Below are positions 48,887 through 57,602 of a DNA stretch of 64,000 nucleotides, in pieces; the first letter of the stretch is position 1, and every line of letters begins with the position of its first letter. The notes under the pieces are model-generated. The model did not search any database, was not told the DNA's origin, and saw only the letters and a program-made list of their open reading frames with translations. This DNA is from Candidatus Ruminococcus avistercoris. Its GTDB lineage: Bacteria > Bacillota > Clostridia > Lachnospirales > Lachnospiraceae. The position numbers and the translations under genes are program-made. The stretch spans positions 1 to 64,000 of the forward strand of contig DWVJ01000021.1 of NCBI GenBank assembly GCA_019120315.1. The letters run 5' to 3'.

Positions 48887-49996
48887 ATGAAACTTGAGAA
48901 CTATGAAGTACATCTGCCGAATTATTCCATCGGCGATAGGATTTATGAGAAGATCGGACCGGTATGCGAATCTTATGGAAAAAAGGTACTGGTGATCGGC
49001 GGCAAAAAAGCGCTGGACGCCGCCTTTGACAAGATCAGCCGTTACGTGGAACAGACGAAGCTGACCATTATCGGAAAGGAGATTTACGGGGAAAACTGTA
49101 CTTACGCGACCGTGGAAAAACTGCGCGCCCTGCCGCTGTACCAGGAAGCGGACATGGTGTTCGGCGTGGGAGGAGGAAAAGCGCTGGATACCGTCAAATG
49201 TCTGTGCATCACCGATGACAAGCCGGTTTTTGCCTTCCCCACCATTGCGTCCAACTGCTCCGCCTGCACCTCGGTATCCATCATGTATAACGAGGACGGC
49301 ACGTTTTTAAAACCCCACTTTTTTATCCGACCGGTGATGCATTCCTTTATCGATACAGAAATCATTGCCAAAGCGCCGGCGCAGTATATGTGGGCCGGTA
49401 TCGGCGATACGTATGCCAAATACTATGAAGCCACGATTTCATCCAGGGATGAGCGGCTGGAGCATTTTACAGCCCTGGGGGTGGATATCAGCCGTATGTG
49501 CTGTGAGCCGCTGCTGGTCTATGGCCCGAAGGCGCTGGAAGATCATAAAAAGGGTCTGTGCACCTACGATGTGGAGCAGGTGGTGCTGGCCATCGTGGTG
49601 ACGACGGGAATCGCTTCCATCTTTCTGACCAAAGATTATACGCCGGATTATAACAGCGGCCTGGCCCATGCCATTTTCTATGCCATGACGGCTTATCCGG
49701 TGATTGAAGAGCGCCACCTGCATGGAGAAGTGGTAGGCTTCGGCATCCTGCTGGCGCTGCTGGCAGACGGACAGGAAGAGGAATTTGAAAAAATATATCA
49801 GCTGAATAAAAAAGTCGGACTTCCGGTCAGACTGGAGGATATCGAGGTCACCAAAGCGCAGTGGGAGGAATGTAAAAAACGGATTCCGGGTATGTCCGAT
49901 GTGGCTCATTATCCTTACAAAGTAACGGGAAAAATGCTGACAGACGCCATGAACAGGCTCAGAGAGAGGGTGAAAGAAGATGAAAAAACGAAGTAA
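48887..49996 (+). CDS. Iron-containing alcohol dehydrogenase family (GldA/YbdH-like)
   Basis: A 369-residue NAD(P)-dependent metallo-dehydrogenase. Start MKLENYEVHLPNY at 48887 by AAGGAG spacing. VFGVGGGKALDTVK is the dinucleotide loop, FPTIASNCSACTSVSIMY the nicotinamide region. Metal ligands: Asp in GIGDTYAKYYEA, His in NSGLAHAIFYAM and His in HLHGEVVGFG, as in glycerol dehydrogenase. The closest known relative by character is the YbdH/HcxA group, which reduces 2-oxoacids. Under a tryptophan T-box, a 2-oxoacid such as indolepyruvate is a candidate, but glycerol or other polyols cannot be excluded. Overlaps the transporter gene by 17 bases. Confidence 0.85.
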   Translation: MKLENYEVHLPNYSIGDRIYEKIGPVCESYGKKVLVIGGKKALDAAFDKISRYVEQTKLTIIGKEIYGENCTYATVEKLRALPLYQEADMVFGVGGGKALDTVKCLCITDDKPVFAFPTIASNCSACTSVSIMYNEDGTFLKPHFFIRPVMHSFIDTEIIAKAPAQYMWAGIGDTYAKYYEATISSRDERLEHFTALGVDISRMCCEPLLVYGPKALEDHKKGLCTYDVEQVVLAIVVTTGIASIFLTKDYTPDYNSGLAHAIFYAMTAYPVIEERHLHGEVVGFGILLALLADGQEEEFEKIYQLNKKVGLPVRLEDIEVTKAQWEECKKRIPGMSDVAHYPYKVTGKMLTDAMNRLRERVKEDEKTK

Positions 49997-51110
49997 TCAA
50001 GCAGCAGTGATCCTGGGAGTATCTTTCGTATGGTTTACTACGCATTTTGGCGGCGGATTCGCTTCCGGCGCCCAGATCTACAGTTATTTTGTGCGTTTCG
50101 GGATCTGGTGTTTGATCATGCCTGTTCTGGCTATGATCTACAATGCGGTATTTTTTGCCTACAGTCTGCGTTTTGCCAGAAAGCATGAGGTATATGATTA
50201 CCGTTCCTATAATAATGCGTTTTACGGAAGATTTGCACCTGTCTTTTCCAATCTTTTTGAAGTGCTCTATATCTGTGTCATGTGTGTGGCGCCGGCGGTG
50301 GCCTTTGCCACAGGAGGAGCTACGCTGAGCGCTCTGACGGGACTGCCGTATCTTCTGTGCACTTTCCTGATTGGGATCTTTATCTTCGTGGTGGCGATCT
50401 TCGGTACGGATCTGGTGCGCAAAGTGGCTTCGGTGCTGTCTGTCTGCATCATCGCCGGACTGCTGATCGTATACATCCCCAATATTATTTCCGGCTTTTC
50501 GGGAATCCGGGACGCCGCATCCGATATGACACAGGCAAAGCTGCCTCTGGGAGACGCGCTGTATTCCGCTTTTCTCTATGGCACTTTCCAACTGTCCAAT
50601 ATCGCTGTCTTTGTCCAGCATGCCAGATCCTTTGAAAAACCGGCGGATGCCGTAAAGAGCATGGGCGCGGGGGTTGTGGTGAATGCGCTGATGATGGTGA
50701 TGGTGGTGTTGGGCTTGATGACCGTATATACCAATCCGGAAGCTGCCGCTGCGGAAGTCCCGACGCTGTTTATGGTGCAAAACGGCGTGGGCGCTTCTTT
50801 CATGACGCCGCTGATCTCCATTCTGATCATTCTGGGAGCGGTATCCACAGCCGTCAATATGGTGGCGGCTATGGTAAAACGGATCTGCAGGGAGCAGCCG
50901 GTTCGTCCGGAGGGCAGATTTTCCGTGTCGAAAAAGGAAATGGCAGCGGCGCTGATCTGCTGTATGGCGGATTTTGGCATCGCCCAGTTCGGCCTTCTGA
51001 CACTGGTTCAAAAAGCGTACAGTTTCCTTGCTTATCTGGCGATTCCGGTGATTCTGATTCCCTATATTGTGCATATGATTGTGACTCGGTTTGATACAAA
51101 AAAGAAATGA
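49980..51110 (+). CDS. YkvI-like membrane transporter
   Basis: A 376-residue membrane protein with 10 or so helices. The opening WFTTHFGGGFASGAQI has a broken-helix glycine motif as in the LeuT/APC-like YkvI family; later YGTFQLSNIAVFVQHA and FMTPLISILIILGAVSTAVNMVAAMVKR. No soluble partner is seen, so it is a secondary transporter. It starts inside the end of the dehydrogenase gene (GAGGGTGAAAGAAG upstream). Through the shared T-box it should be induced when tryptophan is short, so uptake of tryptophan or a related aromatic compound is plausible; not demonstrated. Confidence 0.8.
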   Translation: MKKRSNQAAVILGVSFVWFTTHFGGGFASGAQIYSYFVRFGIWCLIMPVLAMIYNAVFFAYSLRFARKHEVYDYRSYNNAFYGRFAPVFSNLFEVLYICVMCVAPAVAFATGGATLSALTGLPYLLCTFLIGIFIFVVAIFGTDLVRKVASVLSVCIIAGLLIVYIPNIISGFSGIRDAASDMTQAKLPLGDALYSAFLYGTFQLSNIAVFVQHARSFEKPADAVKSMGAGVVVNALMMVMVVLGLMTVYTNPEAAAAEVPTLFMVQNGVGASFMTPLISILIILGAVSTAVNMVAAMVKRICREQPVRPEGRFSVSKKEMAAALICCMADFGIAQFGLLTLVQKAYSFLAYLAIPVILIPYIVHMIVTRFDTKKK

Positions 51111-51136
51111 ATTATTGTGGAAATTACATAAATAGC

Positions 51137-51165
51137 TTGAAATGATTCATCATTTTTAGTAGAAT
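51137..51165 (+). promoter_or_regulatory. Promoter of the EF-G paralogue
   Basis: TTGAAA (51137-51142), 17-base spacer, TAGAAT (51160-51165), 31 bases before the start codon. Confidence 0.72.
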
Positions 51166-51196
51166 ATAACCATACTAATATTTGGGAGGTATTTTT

Positions 51197-53284
51197 ATGG
51201 ACGTTTACAGAACAGACCGAATCAGAAACGTTGTCCTGCTGGGGCATGGAGGCGCAGGAAAGACAACTTTGGTAGAAGCTATGGCCTATCTGTCCGGTAT
51301 GACAAGCCGTCTGGGAAAAGTGTCCGACGGCAATACGGTCAGTGATTTTGATAAAGAAGAGATAAAACGCCAGTTTTCCATTTCCACCTCTGTTGTTCCC
51401 ATCCAGTGGAATGATATGAAGATCAATATTCTGGATACGCCGGGATTCTTTGACTTCGTAGGCGAGGCAGAAGAAGCGGCAGCGGCAGCGGACGCGGCGG
51501 TGATCGTAGTATCCGGAAAATCCGGTGTGCAGGTGGGAACACAGAAAGCATGGGATCTGTGCGAAAAATATAAACTTCCCCGCATGATTTTCGTTACCGA
51601 GATGGACATCGATAATGTCAGCTATCGTAAGGTTGTGGAAGACCTGATCGAACTGTACGGCAAAAAAGTAGCTCCTCTTCATATGCCCATTCGTGAGAAT
51701 GAGAAGTTTGTCGGCTACATTAATATTCTGAAAAACAAAGGACGCCGTTATACGGATAAAGATAAAAAAGTAGAATGTGAAATTCCAGAGTATTCCAAAG
51801 AGTATCTGGACAAATACAGAGAGAGTCTTCTGGAGTCTGTGGCGGAAACCAGTGAGGAGTTCATGGACCGGTATTTTGCAGGGGAGGAATTCTCCGTTGC
51901 CGAGATGCTGGCGGCGCTGGCCATCAACGTTCACGAGGGAAGCTTCGTTCCTGTGTGTATGGGATCTCCCATTAACCTGCAGGGCGTTTCCAACCTGCTG
52001 AACGATATCTGCGGATACTTCCCAAGTCCCGACGAGAGAGAGCGCGCCGGTATTCTTAAATCCACCAGCGAGATTTATCAGGCCAATTATGATTTTACCA
52101 AAGCAAAGACAGCGACGGTATTCAAGACCATGGTGGATCCTTTTATCGGAAAATATTCTCTGATCAAGGTATGTTCCGGCGTCATCAAATCCAACGATAC
52201 CATGCTGGATGTGGATACGGATTCCGAGGAAAAACTGAACAAACTGTATGTGATGGTGGGCAACAAACCGGTGGAAGTTCCGGAACTTCATGCGGGAGAC
52301 ATCGGCGCCATTGCAAAACTGAACGCCAAGACCGGCGATTCCCTGGCTACCAAGGCGGTTCCCGTTATGTACGGCAAGCCGGAGATTTCCGTTCCTTATA
52401 CATACAAGAGATACAAAGCGGTGAATAAAGGAGATGTGGATAAGATTTCCCAGGCTCTTTCCAGAATGATGCAGGAAGATCTGACCATCCGCCTGGAGAA
52501 CGATACGCTGAATCATCAGACACTGCTTTACGGAATGGGCGATCAGCATCTGGATATCATCGTCAGCAAACTGAAGGAACGTTATAAAGTGGATATCGAG
52601 CTTTCCAAACCGAAGGTTGCGTTCCGGGAGACCATCCGTAAATCCTCCGATGTGGAAGGAAAATATAAGAAACAGTCCGGCGGTCACGGCCAGTACGGTC
52701 ACGTAAAGATGAAATTCGAGCCCTCCGGCGATCTGTCTGAGCCTTACGTATTTGAGCAGATCGTGGTAGGCGGAGCCGTACCGAAGAATTACTTCCCGGC
52801 TGTGGAAAAAGGCCTGCAGGAATCTGTGCTGAAGGGCCCGCTGGCCGCTTATCCGGTTGTCGGCGTGAAAGCGACTCTTTACGATGGATCTTACCATCCT
52901 GTGGATTCCTCTGAGATGGCTTTCAAGATGGCGACGATCATGGCCTTCAAGAAAGGATTCATGGAGGCGTCTCCGGTACTTCTGGAGCCCATCGTGACCA
53001 TGAAGGTTACGGTTCCGGACAAATATACCGGCGACGTCATGGGTGATCTGAATAAGAGAAGAGGCCGTGTGCTGGGTATGAATCCGGATGCCAACGGCAA
53101 TCAGGTGATCGAGGCCGATGTGCCCACACTGGAAATTTACGGTTATTCCACCGTACTGCGTTCCATGACCGGAGGCAGCGGTGATTTCTCCTATGAGTTT
53201 GCACGCTACGAACAGGCGCCAAACGAGGTGCAGGAAAGAGAGATTGCTTCCCGGGCGAAGGAACTGGAAGACGGAGAAGAATAA
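51197..53284 (+). CDS. Elongation factor G paralogue (EF-G2-like)
   Basis: A 695-residue translational GTPase homologue with all five EF-G domains. Start MDVYRTDRIRN by GGGAGG. P-loop GHGGAGKTT at 16-24. G3 reads DTPGFFDF (80-87), so the catalytic His after DTPG in canonical EF-G is Phe84. G4 reads TEMD (134-137) instead of NKMD. Domain IV (KYKKQSGGHGQYGHVKMKFEP) and domain V (MGDLNKRRGRVLGM) are well kept. It thus keeps the ribosome-acting part and has a weakened GTPase. Not near rpsL/rpsG, so not the housekeeping fusA; a stress or starvation role as for Bacteroides EF-G2 is inferred. Confidence 0.88.
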   Translation: MDVYRTDRIRNVVLLGHGGAGKTTLVEAMAYLSGMTSRLGKVSDGNTVSDFDKEEIKRQFSISTSVVPIQWNDMKINILDTPGFFDFVGEAEEAAAAADAAVIVVSGKSGVQVGTQKAWDLCEKYKLPRMIFVTEMDIDNVSYRKVVEDLIELYGKKVAPLHMPIRENEKFVGYINILKNKGRRYTDKDKKVECEIPEYSKEYLDKYRESLLESVAETSEEFMDRYFAGEEFSVAEMLAALAINVHEGSFVPVCMGSPINLQGVSNLLNDICGYFPSPDERERAGILKSTSEIYQANYDFTKAKTATVFKTMVDPFIGKYSLIKVCSGVIKSNDTMLDVDTDSEEKLNKLYVMVGNKPVEVPELHAGDIGAIAKLNAKTGDSLATKAVPVMYGKPEISVPYTYKRYKAVNKGDVDKISQALSRMMQEDLTIRLENDTLNHQTLLYGMGDQHLDIIVSKLKERYKVDIELSKPKVAFRETIRKSSDVEGKYKKQSGGHGQYGHVKMKFEPSGDLSEPYVFEQIVVGGAVPKNYFPAVEKGLQESVLKGPLAAYPVVGVKATLYDGSYHPVDSSEMAFKMATIMAFKKGFMEASPVLLEPIVTMKVTVPDKYTGDVMGDLNKRRGRVLGMNPDANGNQVIEADVPTLEIYGYSTVLRSMTGGSGDFSYEFARYEQAPNEVQEREIASRAKELEDGEE

Positions 53285-53292
53285 AAGATACA

Positions 53293-53330
53293 AAACAGCT
53301 TCGGAAAAAGGATTCCGGAGCTGTTTTTTT
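53293..53330 (+). terminator. Terminator of the EF-G paralogue
   Basis: Stem AAACAGCTTCGGAA/TTCCGGAGCTGTTT with a short loop, then TTTTT. Confidence 0.9.
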
Positions 53331-53341
53331 GGGCAATACTG

Positions 53342-53350
53342 TGATATAAT
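53342..53350 (+). promoter_or_regulatory. Extended -10 promoter of the membrane-anchored protein
   Basis: TGA-TATAAT at 53342-53350, no -35 (its place is taken by the terminator T run). Confidence 0.55.
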
Positions 53351-53395
53351 TCTTAAATACGCGAAAAAACAGTAACCAAAAGAAAGGTGTATCCC

Positions 53396-55036
53396 ATGAA
53401 ACGAAGTAAAAAAGGAAAAATTCTGGCCGTAATCGCTGTGTTGATACTGGCAGGGCTCTATTATTACGTGACGCTGCCGGCCATCAATATCCATTCCAGC
53501 GGATTCTGGGCATTTCTCATTGCGCTGCTGGCAGTGATTCTGGCGTATGTGGCTTTCCGGGGAACCAGACTGCATTCCGTAAATGATCTGCGGGACTTAA
53601 AAGAGCTGGGAAGACGGAAAGTGATCAAGGTTCTGCTGGGCCTGATCGGCATCCTGGTGCTGATCCTGGCGGTGGGTACAGTGCTGTCCTCTCCCATCGT
53701 CAATGCGAAAAAGTACCAGCAGCTGCTGGAGCCAAAGACAGGGGATTTTGCGGAGGACATCGATGAGATCGCCCTGAACAATATCCCTTTGCTGGACAAG
53801 GATTCGGCGGAACTTTTGGGGAACCGGAAGATGGGCAGTATGGTAGATATGGTGTCCCAGTTTGAGGTGAGTTCCCTGTATTCCCAGATCAACTATCAGG
53901 GAAGACCGGTGCGGGTGACGCCCCTTGTCTATGCCAGCCCCATCAAATGGCTGACTAACCAGAGTCAGGGTATTCCGGCTTATATCACCATCGATATGGC
54001 CACACAGAATACGGAACTGGTGAAACTTTCCGAAGGGATTAAGTATTCTCAGTCAGAGTATCTGAACCGAAATATTTACCGCCATCTGCGTTTCCGGTAT
54101 CCTACGTATATGTTTGACCAGCTCAGTTTTGAAATCGATGACGAGGGCGTTCCCTACTGGATCTGCCCGGTAAAAGAATTTACCATCGGCCTGTTCGGCG
54201 GTCAGACCATCGGAAAAGTGGTTCTGTGCAACGCCATCACCGGAGAATGTGAATCCATGCCGGTGGAGGAATGCCCCACCTGGGTGGACCGGGTTTATCC
54301 GGCGGATCTTCTGATTGAGCTTTATAACTATCACGGAACGCTGATCAACGGTTTCTTTAACAGTATCCTGGGACAAAAGGGATGCTTGAAGACTACGGAT
54401 GGTTTTAACTATATCGCCCAGGATGATGACGTATGGGTATATACCGGGGTCACCTCCGTCAGCGGAGACCGTTCCAACGTGGGATTTGTGCTGATGAATC
54501 AGAGAACCAGTGAGACCAGATATTACGAAGTGGCCGGGGCGGAGGAGTATTCCGCCATGGCTTCCGCAGAAGGGCAGGTGCAGAATCTGGGATATAAGGC
54601 GGCTTTTCCGCTCCTTTTGAATATTTCCGGAGATCCCACTTATTTTATCGCGCTGAAAGATAATGCCGGGCTGGTGAAAAAGTATGCTATGGTCAACGTG
54701 CAGAAATATCAGAATGTGGCCATCGGGGATACCGTGGAAGAGTGCCGGGAGACCTATATCGATCTGATGCAGACATCGGGCGGAGGATTTGAAAACGCGG
54801 ACAGCCAGACGGAGACGGCCCAAGGCGCGGTTCATCGCATTGCCCAGGGCGTCATCGACGGCAATACCCATTTCTATCTGATGCTGGAGAATAGCGATCT
54901 CATTTTCGACGTTCCTTTGGTGGATTATCCGGAGGTTCTTAAAGTGGAAGAGGGAGATCGGATTACGGTGGAATATCTGCCGGGAGATCCGCTGTGCACC
55001 GTCAGATCACTTGACAAAACGGCGCTGACCCAGTAG
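53396..55036 (+). CDS. Membrane-anchored extracytoplasmic protein of unknown function
   Basis: A 546-residue protein. Three hydrophobic segments near the N-terminus (about 8-28, 37-54 and 79-98) are followed by a single large domain of about 440 residues outside the membrane. That domain holds no enzyme motif I recognise; it is rich in aromatic and beta-type segments (YWICPVKEFTIGLFGGQTIGKVVLCNAITGE) and has Cys pairs. Start MKRSKKGKILAV is set by AAAGGTG; a GTG nine bases earlier is the alternative. It sits alone between EF-G-like and leuS. Possible sensor or wall-related role, without evidence. Confidence 0.75.
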   Translation: MKRSKKGKILAVIAVLILAGLYYYVTLPAINIHSSGFWAFLIALLAVILAYVAFRGTRLHSVNDLRDLKELGRRKVIKVLLGLIGILVLILAVGTVLSSPIVNAKKYQQLLEPKTGDFAEDIDEIALNNIPLLDKDSAELLGNRKMGSMVDMVSQFEVSSLYSQINYQGRPVRVTPLVYASPIKWLTNQSQGIPAYITIDMATQNTELVKLSEGIKYSQSEYLNRNIYRHLRFRYPTYMFDQLSFEIDDEGVPYWICPVKEFTIGLFGGQTIGKVVLCNAITGECESMPVEECPTWVDRVYPADLLIELYNYHGTLINGFFNSILGQKGCLKTTDGFNYIAQDDDVWVYTGVTSVSGDRSNVGFVLMNQRTSETRYYEVAGAEEYSAMASAEGQVQNLGYKAAFPLLLNISGDPTYFIALKDNAGLVKKYAMVNVQKYQNVAIGDTVEECRETYIDLMQTSGGGFENADSQTETAQGAVHRIAQGVIDGNTHFYLMLENSDLIFDVPLVDYPEVLKVEEGDRITVEYLPGDPLCTVRSLDKTALTQ

Positions 55037-55055
55037 AATTGATGAAAGAGAAAAG

Positions 55056-55089
55056 CAGCGCCCCCATGCCGTGAGGTGTGGGGGCGCTG
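55056..55089. repeat. Strong GC-rich hairpin before leuS
   Basis: Perfect 11-bp arms CAGCGCCCCCA/TGGGGGCGCTG with a 12-base loop. No T run follows on either strand, so as an intrinsic terminator it is imperfect; it may protect the upstream mRNA end or pause polymerase. leuS has no T-box. Confidence 0.7.
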
Positions 55090-55138
55090 ATATGATGAGA
55101 AAGCCGGAAACGGATCATATATTTTAGGAGGAAGAAAA

Positions 55139-57553
55139 ATGAGCGCACCTTACAATCACCGAGCGATCGAAGAGAAATGGCGCAAGAACTGGGAAAAACA
55201 CCCGGTGAATGTGAATGATGGAAAGAAACCGAAATATTACTGTCTGGACATGTTTCCCTATCCTTCCGGAAACGGCCTGCATGTGGGCCACTGGAGAGGT
55301 TATGTGATCTCAGATGTATGGAGCCGCTATAAAATGCTGCAGGGCTATTACCTGATTCATCCCATGGGATGGGATGCTTTCGGTCTCCCGGCGGAAAACT
55401 ATGCCATCAAGATGGGCGTTCATCCGGCCAAATCGACGGCAGAGAACGTGGCCAATATCAAAAAGCAGATCAATGATATTGCGGCTATCTATGACTGGGA
55501 TATGGAAGTGAACACCACAGATCCGAATTTCTATAAATGGACCCAGTGGATTTTTGTCAAAATGTTTAAAGAGGGACTGGCCTATGAAAAGGAGTTCCCC
55601 ATTAACTGGTGTCCTTCCTGTAAAACCGGACTGGCCAACGAAGAAGTGGTCAACGGAAAATGTGAGCGCTGCGGCGCCGAGGTAACCAAGAAAAATCTGC
55701 GTCAGTGGATGCTGAAGATCACCAAATATGCAGACCGTCTGCTGAATGATCTGGACAAACTGGACTGGCCGGAGAAGGTAAAGAAGATGCAGTCCGACTG
55801 GATCGGCAAGTCTTACGGCGCGGAAGTGGATTTCCCTGTGGACGGAAGACAGGAGAAGATCACCGTTTATACCACCAGACCGGATACCCTCTATGGAGCA
55901 ACCTTCATGGTTCTGGCTCCGGAACATCCGCTGGCGGCTTCTCTGGCTACGCCGGAGACGAAAGAGGCGGTGGATCGTTATATCTATGAGTCCTCCATGA
56001 AATCCAATGTGGACCGTCTGCAGGACAAGGAAAAAACCGGCGTATTCACCGGAAGCTATGCCATCAATCCTTTGAATGGCGCAAAGACGCCGATCTGGCT
56101 GTCCGACTACGTGCTGGCCGATTACGGTACGGGAGCCATCATGTGTGTACCGGCTCATGACGACCGCGACTTTGAGTTTGCGAAGAAATTTGATATCCCG
56201 ATCATCCAGGTCATCGCCAAGGACGGAAAAGAAATTGAAAATATGACCGAGGCGTATACGGAAGCGGCAGGCACCATGATCAATTCCGGAGAGTGGAACG
56301 GCATGGAATCCGCCGTGCTGAAAAAAGAAGCGCCTCACATGATAGAGGAGAGAGGGCTTGGAAAAGCTACCGTAAACTTCAAGCTGAGAGACTGGGTATT
56401 CTCCAGACAGCGTTACTGGGGCGAGCCTATCCCCATCATCCACTGTCCGAAATGCGGCAATGTGCCGGTGCCGGAGGAGGAACTTCCGCTGCGCCTTCCG
56501 GATGTGGAGTCCTATGAACCAACCGGAACGGGCGAATCTCCGCTGGCTGCCATCGAGGAATGGGTGAACTGTAAATGCCCTGTCTGCGGCGCGGATGCAA
56601 AAAGGGAGACCAACACCATGCCCCAGTGGGCAGGCTCTTCCTGGTATTTCCTTCGTTACGTGGATAACAAGAACGACAAAGAACTGGTGTCCAAAGAAAA
56701 AGCCCATCAGTACCTGCCGGTGGATATGTATATCGGCGGCGTGGAGCATGCGGTGCTTCATCTGCTTTATTCCAGGTTTTATACGAAATTCCTGTATGAT
56801 ATCGGCGTGGTGGATTTCGAAGAGCCCTTTACCAAGCTGTTTAACCAGGGCATGATCACCGGAAAGAACGGGATCAAGATGAGCAAGTCCAAAGGGAATG
56901 TGGTATCTCCCGATGATCTGGTGCGGGATTACGGCTGTGATTCTCTGCGTATGTACGAGCTTTTCGTGGGACCGCCGGAACTGGATGCGGAGTGGGACGA
57001 CCGCGGTATCGACGGCGTATACCGTTTCCTGAACCGTTTCTGGAAACTGGCTATGGACAGCAAGGATGCCGGTGCGGCGGAAACCAAAGAAATGGTGAAA
57101 CTGCGTCACAAACTGGTATTCGATATCACCCAGCGTCTGGAAAGCTTCAGCCTGAATACGGTCATTTCCGGATTTATGGAATATAACAACAAACTGATTG
57201 ACCTGGCGAAAAAGACCGGAGGAATCGACAAAGAGACCATGGAAACCTTTATCATCCTTCTGGCTCCCTTCGCTCCCCATATTGCCGAAGAGCTGTGGGA
57301 GGCTTACGGCCATGAAACATCTGTATTTGAAAACAGATGGCCCGAACACGATGAGGAAGCCATGAAAGACGACGAGGTGGAGATTCCGGTACAGATCAAT
57401 GGAAAAACCAGAGGAGTGGTATCTGTTCCCGCCGATGTTTCCAAAGAGGATGCCATCGCAGCCGGCAAGGAGGCGGTCGCAGACAAACTGACCGGAAACG
57501 TGGTCAAGGAAATTTATGTTCCGGGAAAGATTCTCAACTTTGTAATGAAATAA
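55139..57553 (+). CDS. leuS: Leucyl-tRNA synthetase
   Basis: Class Ia synthetase, 804 residues, the normal bacterial length. Catalytic HIGH-type motif PYPSGNGLHVGHWRGY (about residue 40) and KMSKSKGN (about 582). The zinc-ribbon pair WCPSC...CERCG follows; the CP1 editing domain carries TTRPDTLYGATFMVLAPEH and YGTGAIMCVPAHDDRD, whose late Asp blocks misediting. C-terminal domain at the end (VQINGKTRGVVSV). AGGAGG upstream. Confidence 0.97.
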   Translation: MSAPYNHRAIEEKWRKNWEKHPVNVNDGKKPKYYCLDMFPYPSGNGLHVGHWRGYVISDVWSRYKMLQGYYLIHPMGWDAFGLPAENYAIKMGVHPAKSTAENVANIKKQINDIAAIYDWDMEVNTTDPNFYKWTQWIFVKMFKEGLAYEKEFPINWCPSCKTGLANEEVVNGKCERCGAEVTKKNLRQWMLKITKYADRLLNDLDKLDWPEKVKKMQSDWIGKSYGAEVDFPVDGRQEKITVYTTRPDTLYGATFMVLAPEHPLAASLATPETKEAVDRYIYESSMKSNVDRLQDKEKTGVFTGSYAINPLNGAKTPIWLSDYVLADYGTGAIMCVPAHDDRDFEFAKKFDIPIIQVIAKDGKEIENMTEAYTEAAGTMINSGEWNGMESAVLKKEAPHMIEERGLGKATVNFKLRDWVFSRQRYWGEPIPIIHCPKCGNVPVPEEELPLRLPDVESYEPTGTGESPLAAIEEWVNCKCPVCGADAKRETNTMPQWAGSSWYFLRYVDNKNDKELVSKEKAHQYLPVDMYIGGVEHAVLHLLYSRFYTKFLYDIGVVDFEEPFTKLFNQGMITGKNGIKMSKSKGNVVSPDDLVRDYGCDSLRMYELFVGPPELDAEWDDRGIDGVYRFLNRFWKLAMDSKDAGAAETKEMVKLRHKLVFDITQRLESFSLNTVISGFMEYNNKLIDLAKKTGGIDKETMETFIILLAPFAPHIAEELWEAYGHETSVFENRWPEHDEEAMKDDEVEIPVQINGKTRGVVSVPADVSKEDAIAAGKEAVADKLTGNVVKEIYVPGKILNFVMK

Positions 57554-57559
57554 AAAAAG

Positions 57560-57602
57560 GCCATACTGATTTTCCTTTCTTTGAAAATCAGTATGGCTGT
57601 TT
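57560..57602. terminator. Bidirectional terminator between leuS and the ABC exporter
   Basis: A 16-bp stem GCCATACTGATTTTC/GAAAATCAGTATGGC with a 7-base loop; T runs on both strands. Confidence 0.92.

Noticed and set aside
51062-53575. Very long open frame (about 837 codons) on the minus strand
   Set aside because: It lies opposite the EF-G paralogue. It has no ribosome binding site, its protein is a His/Arg/Phe-rich mirror of codon bias, and the plus-strand gene has clear family motifs.
55037-55138. T-box or attenuator considered for leuS
   Set aside because: The leader is only about 100 bases with one GC-rich hairpin, and no GGTGG-type T-box core is present.
55310-57349. Open frame of about 679 codons on the minus strand
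   Set aside because: Antisense shadow of leuS; no recognisable motif and no start signal.
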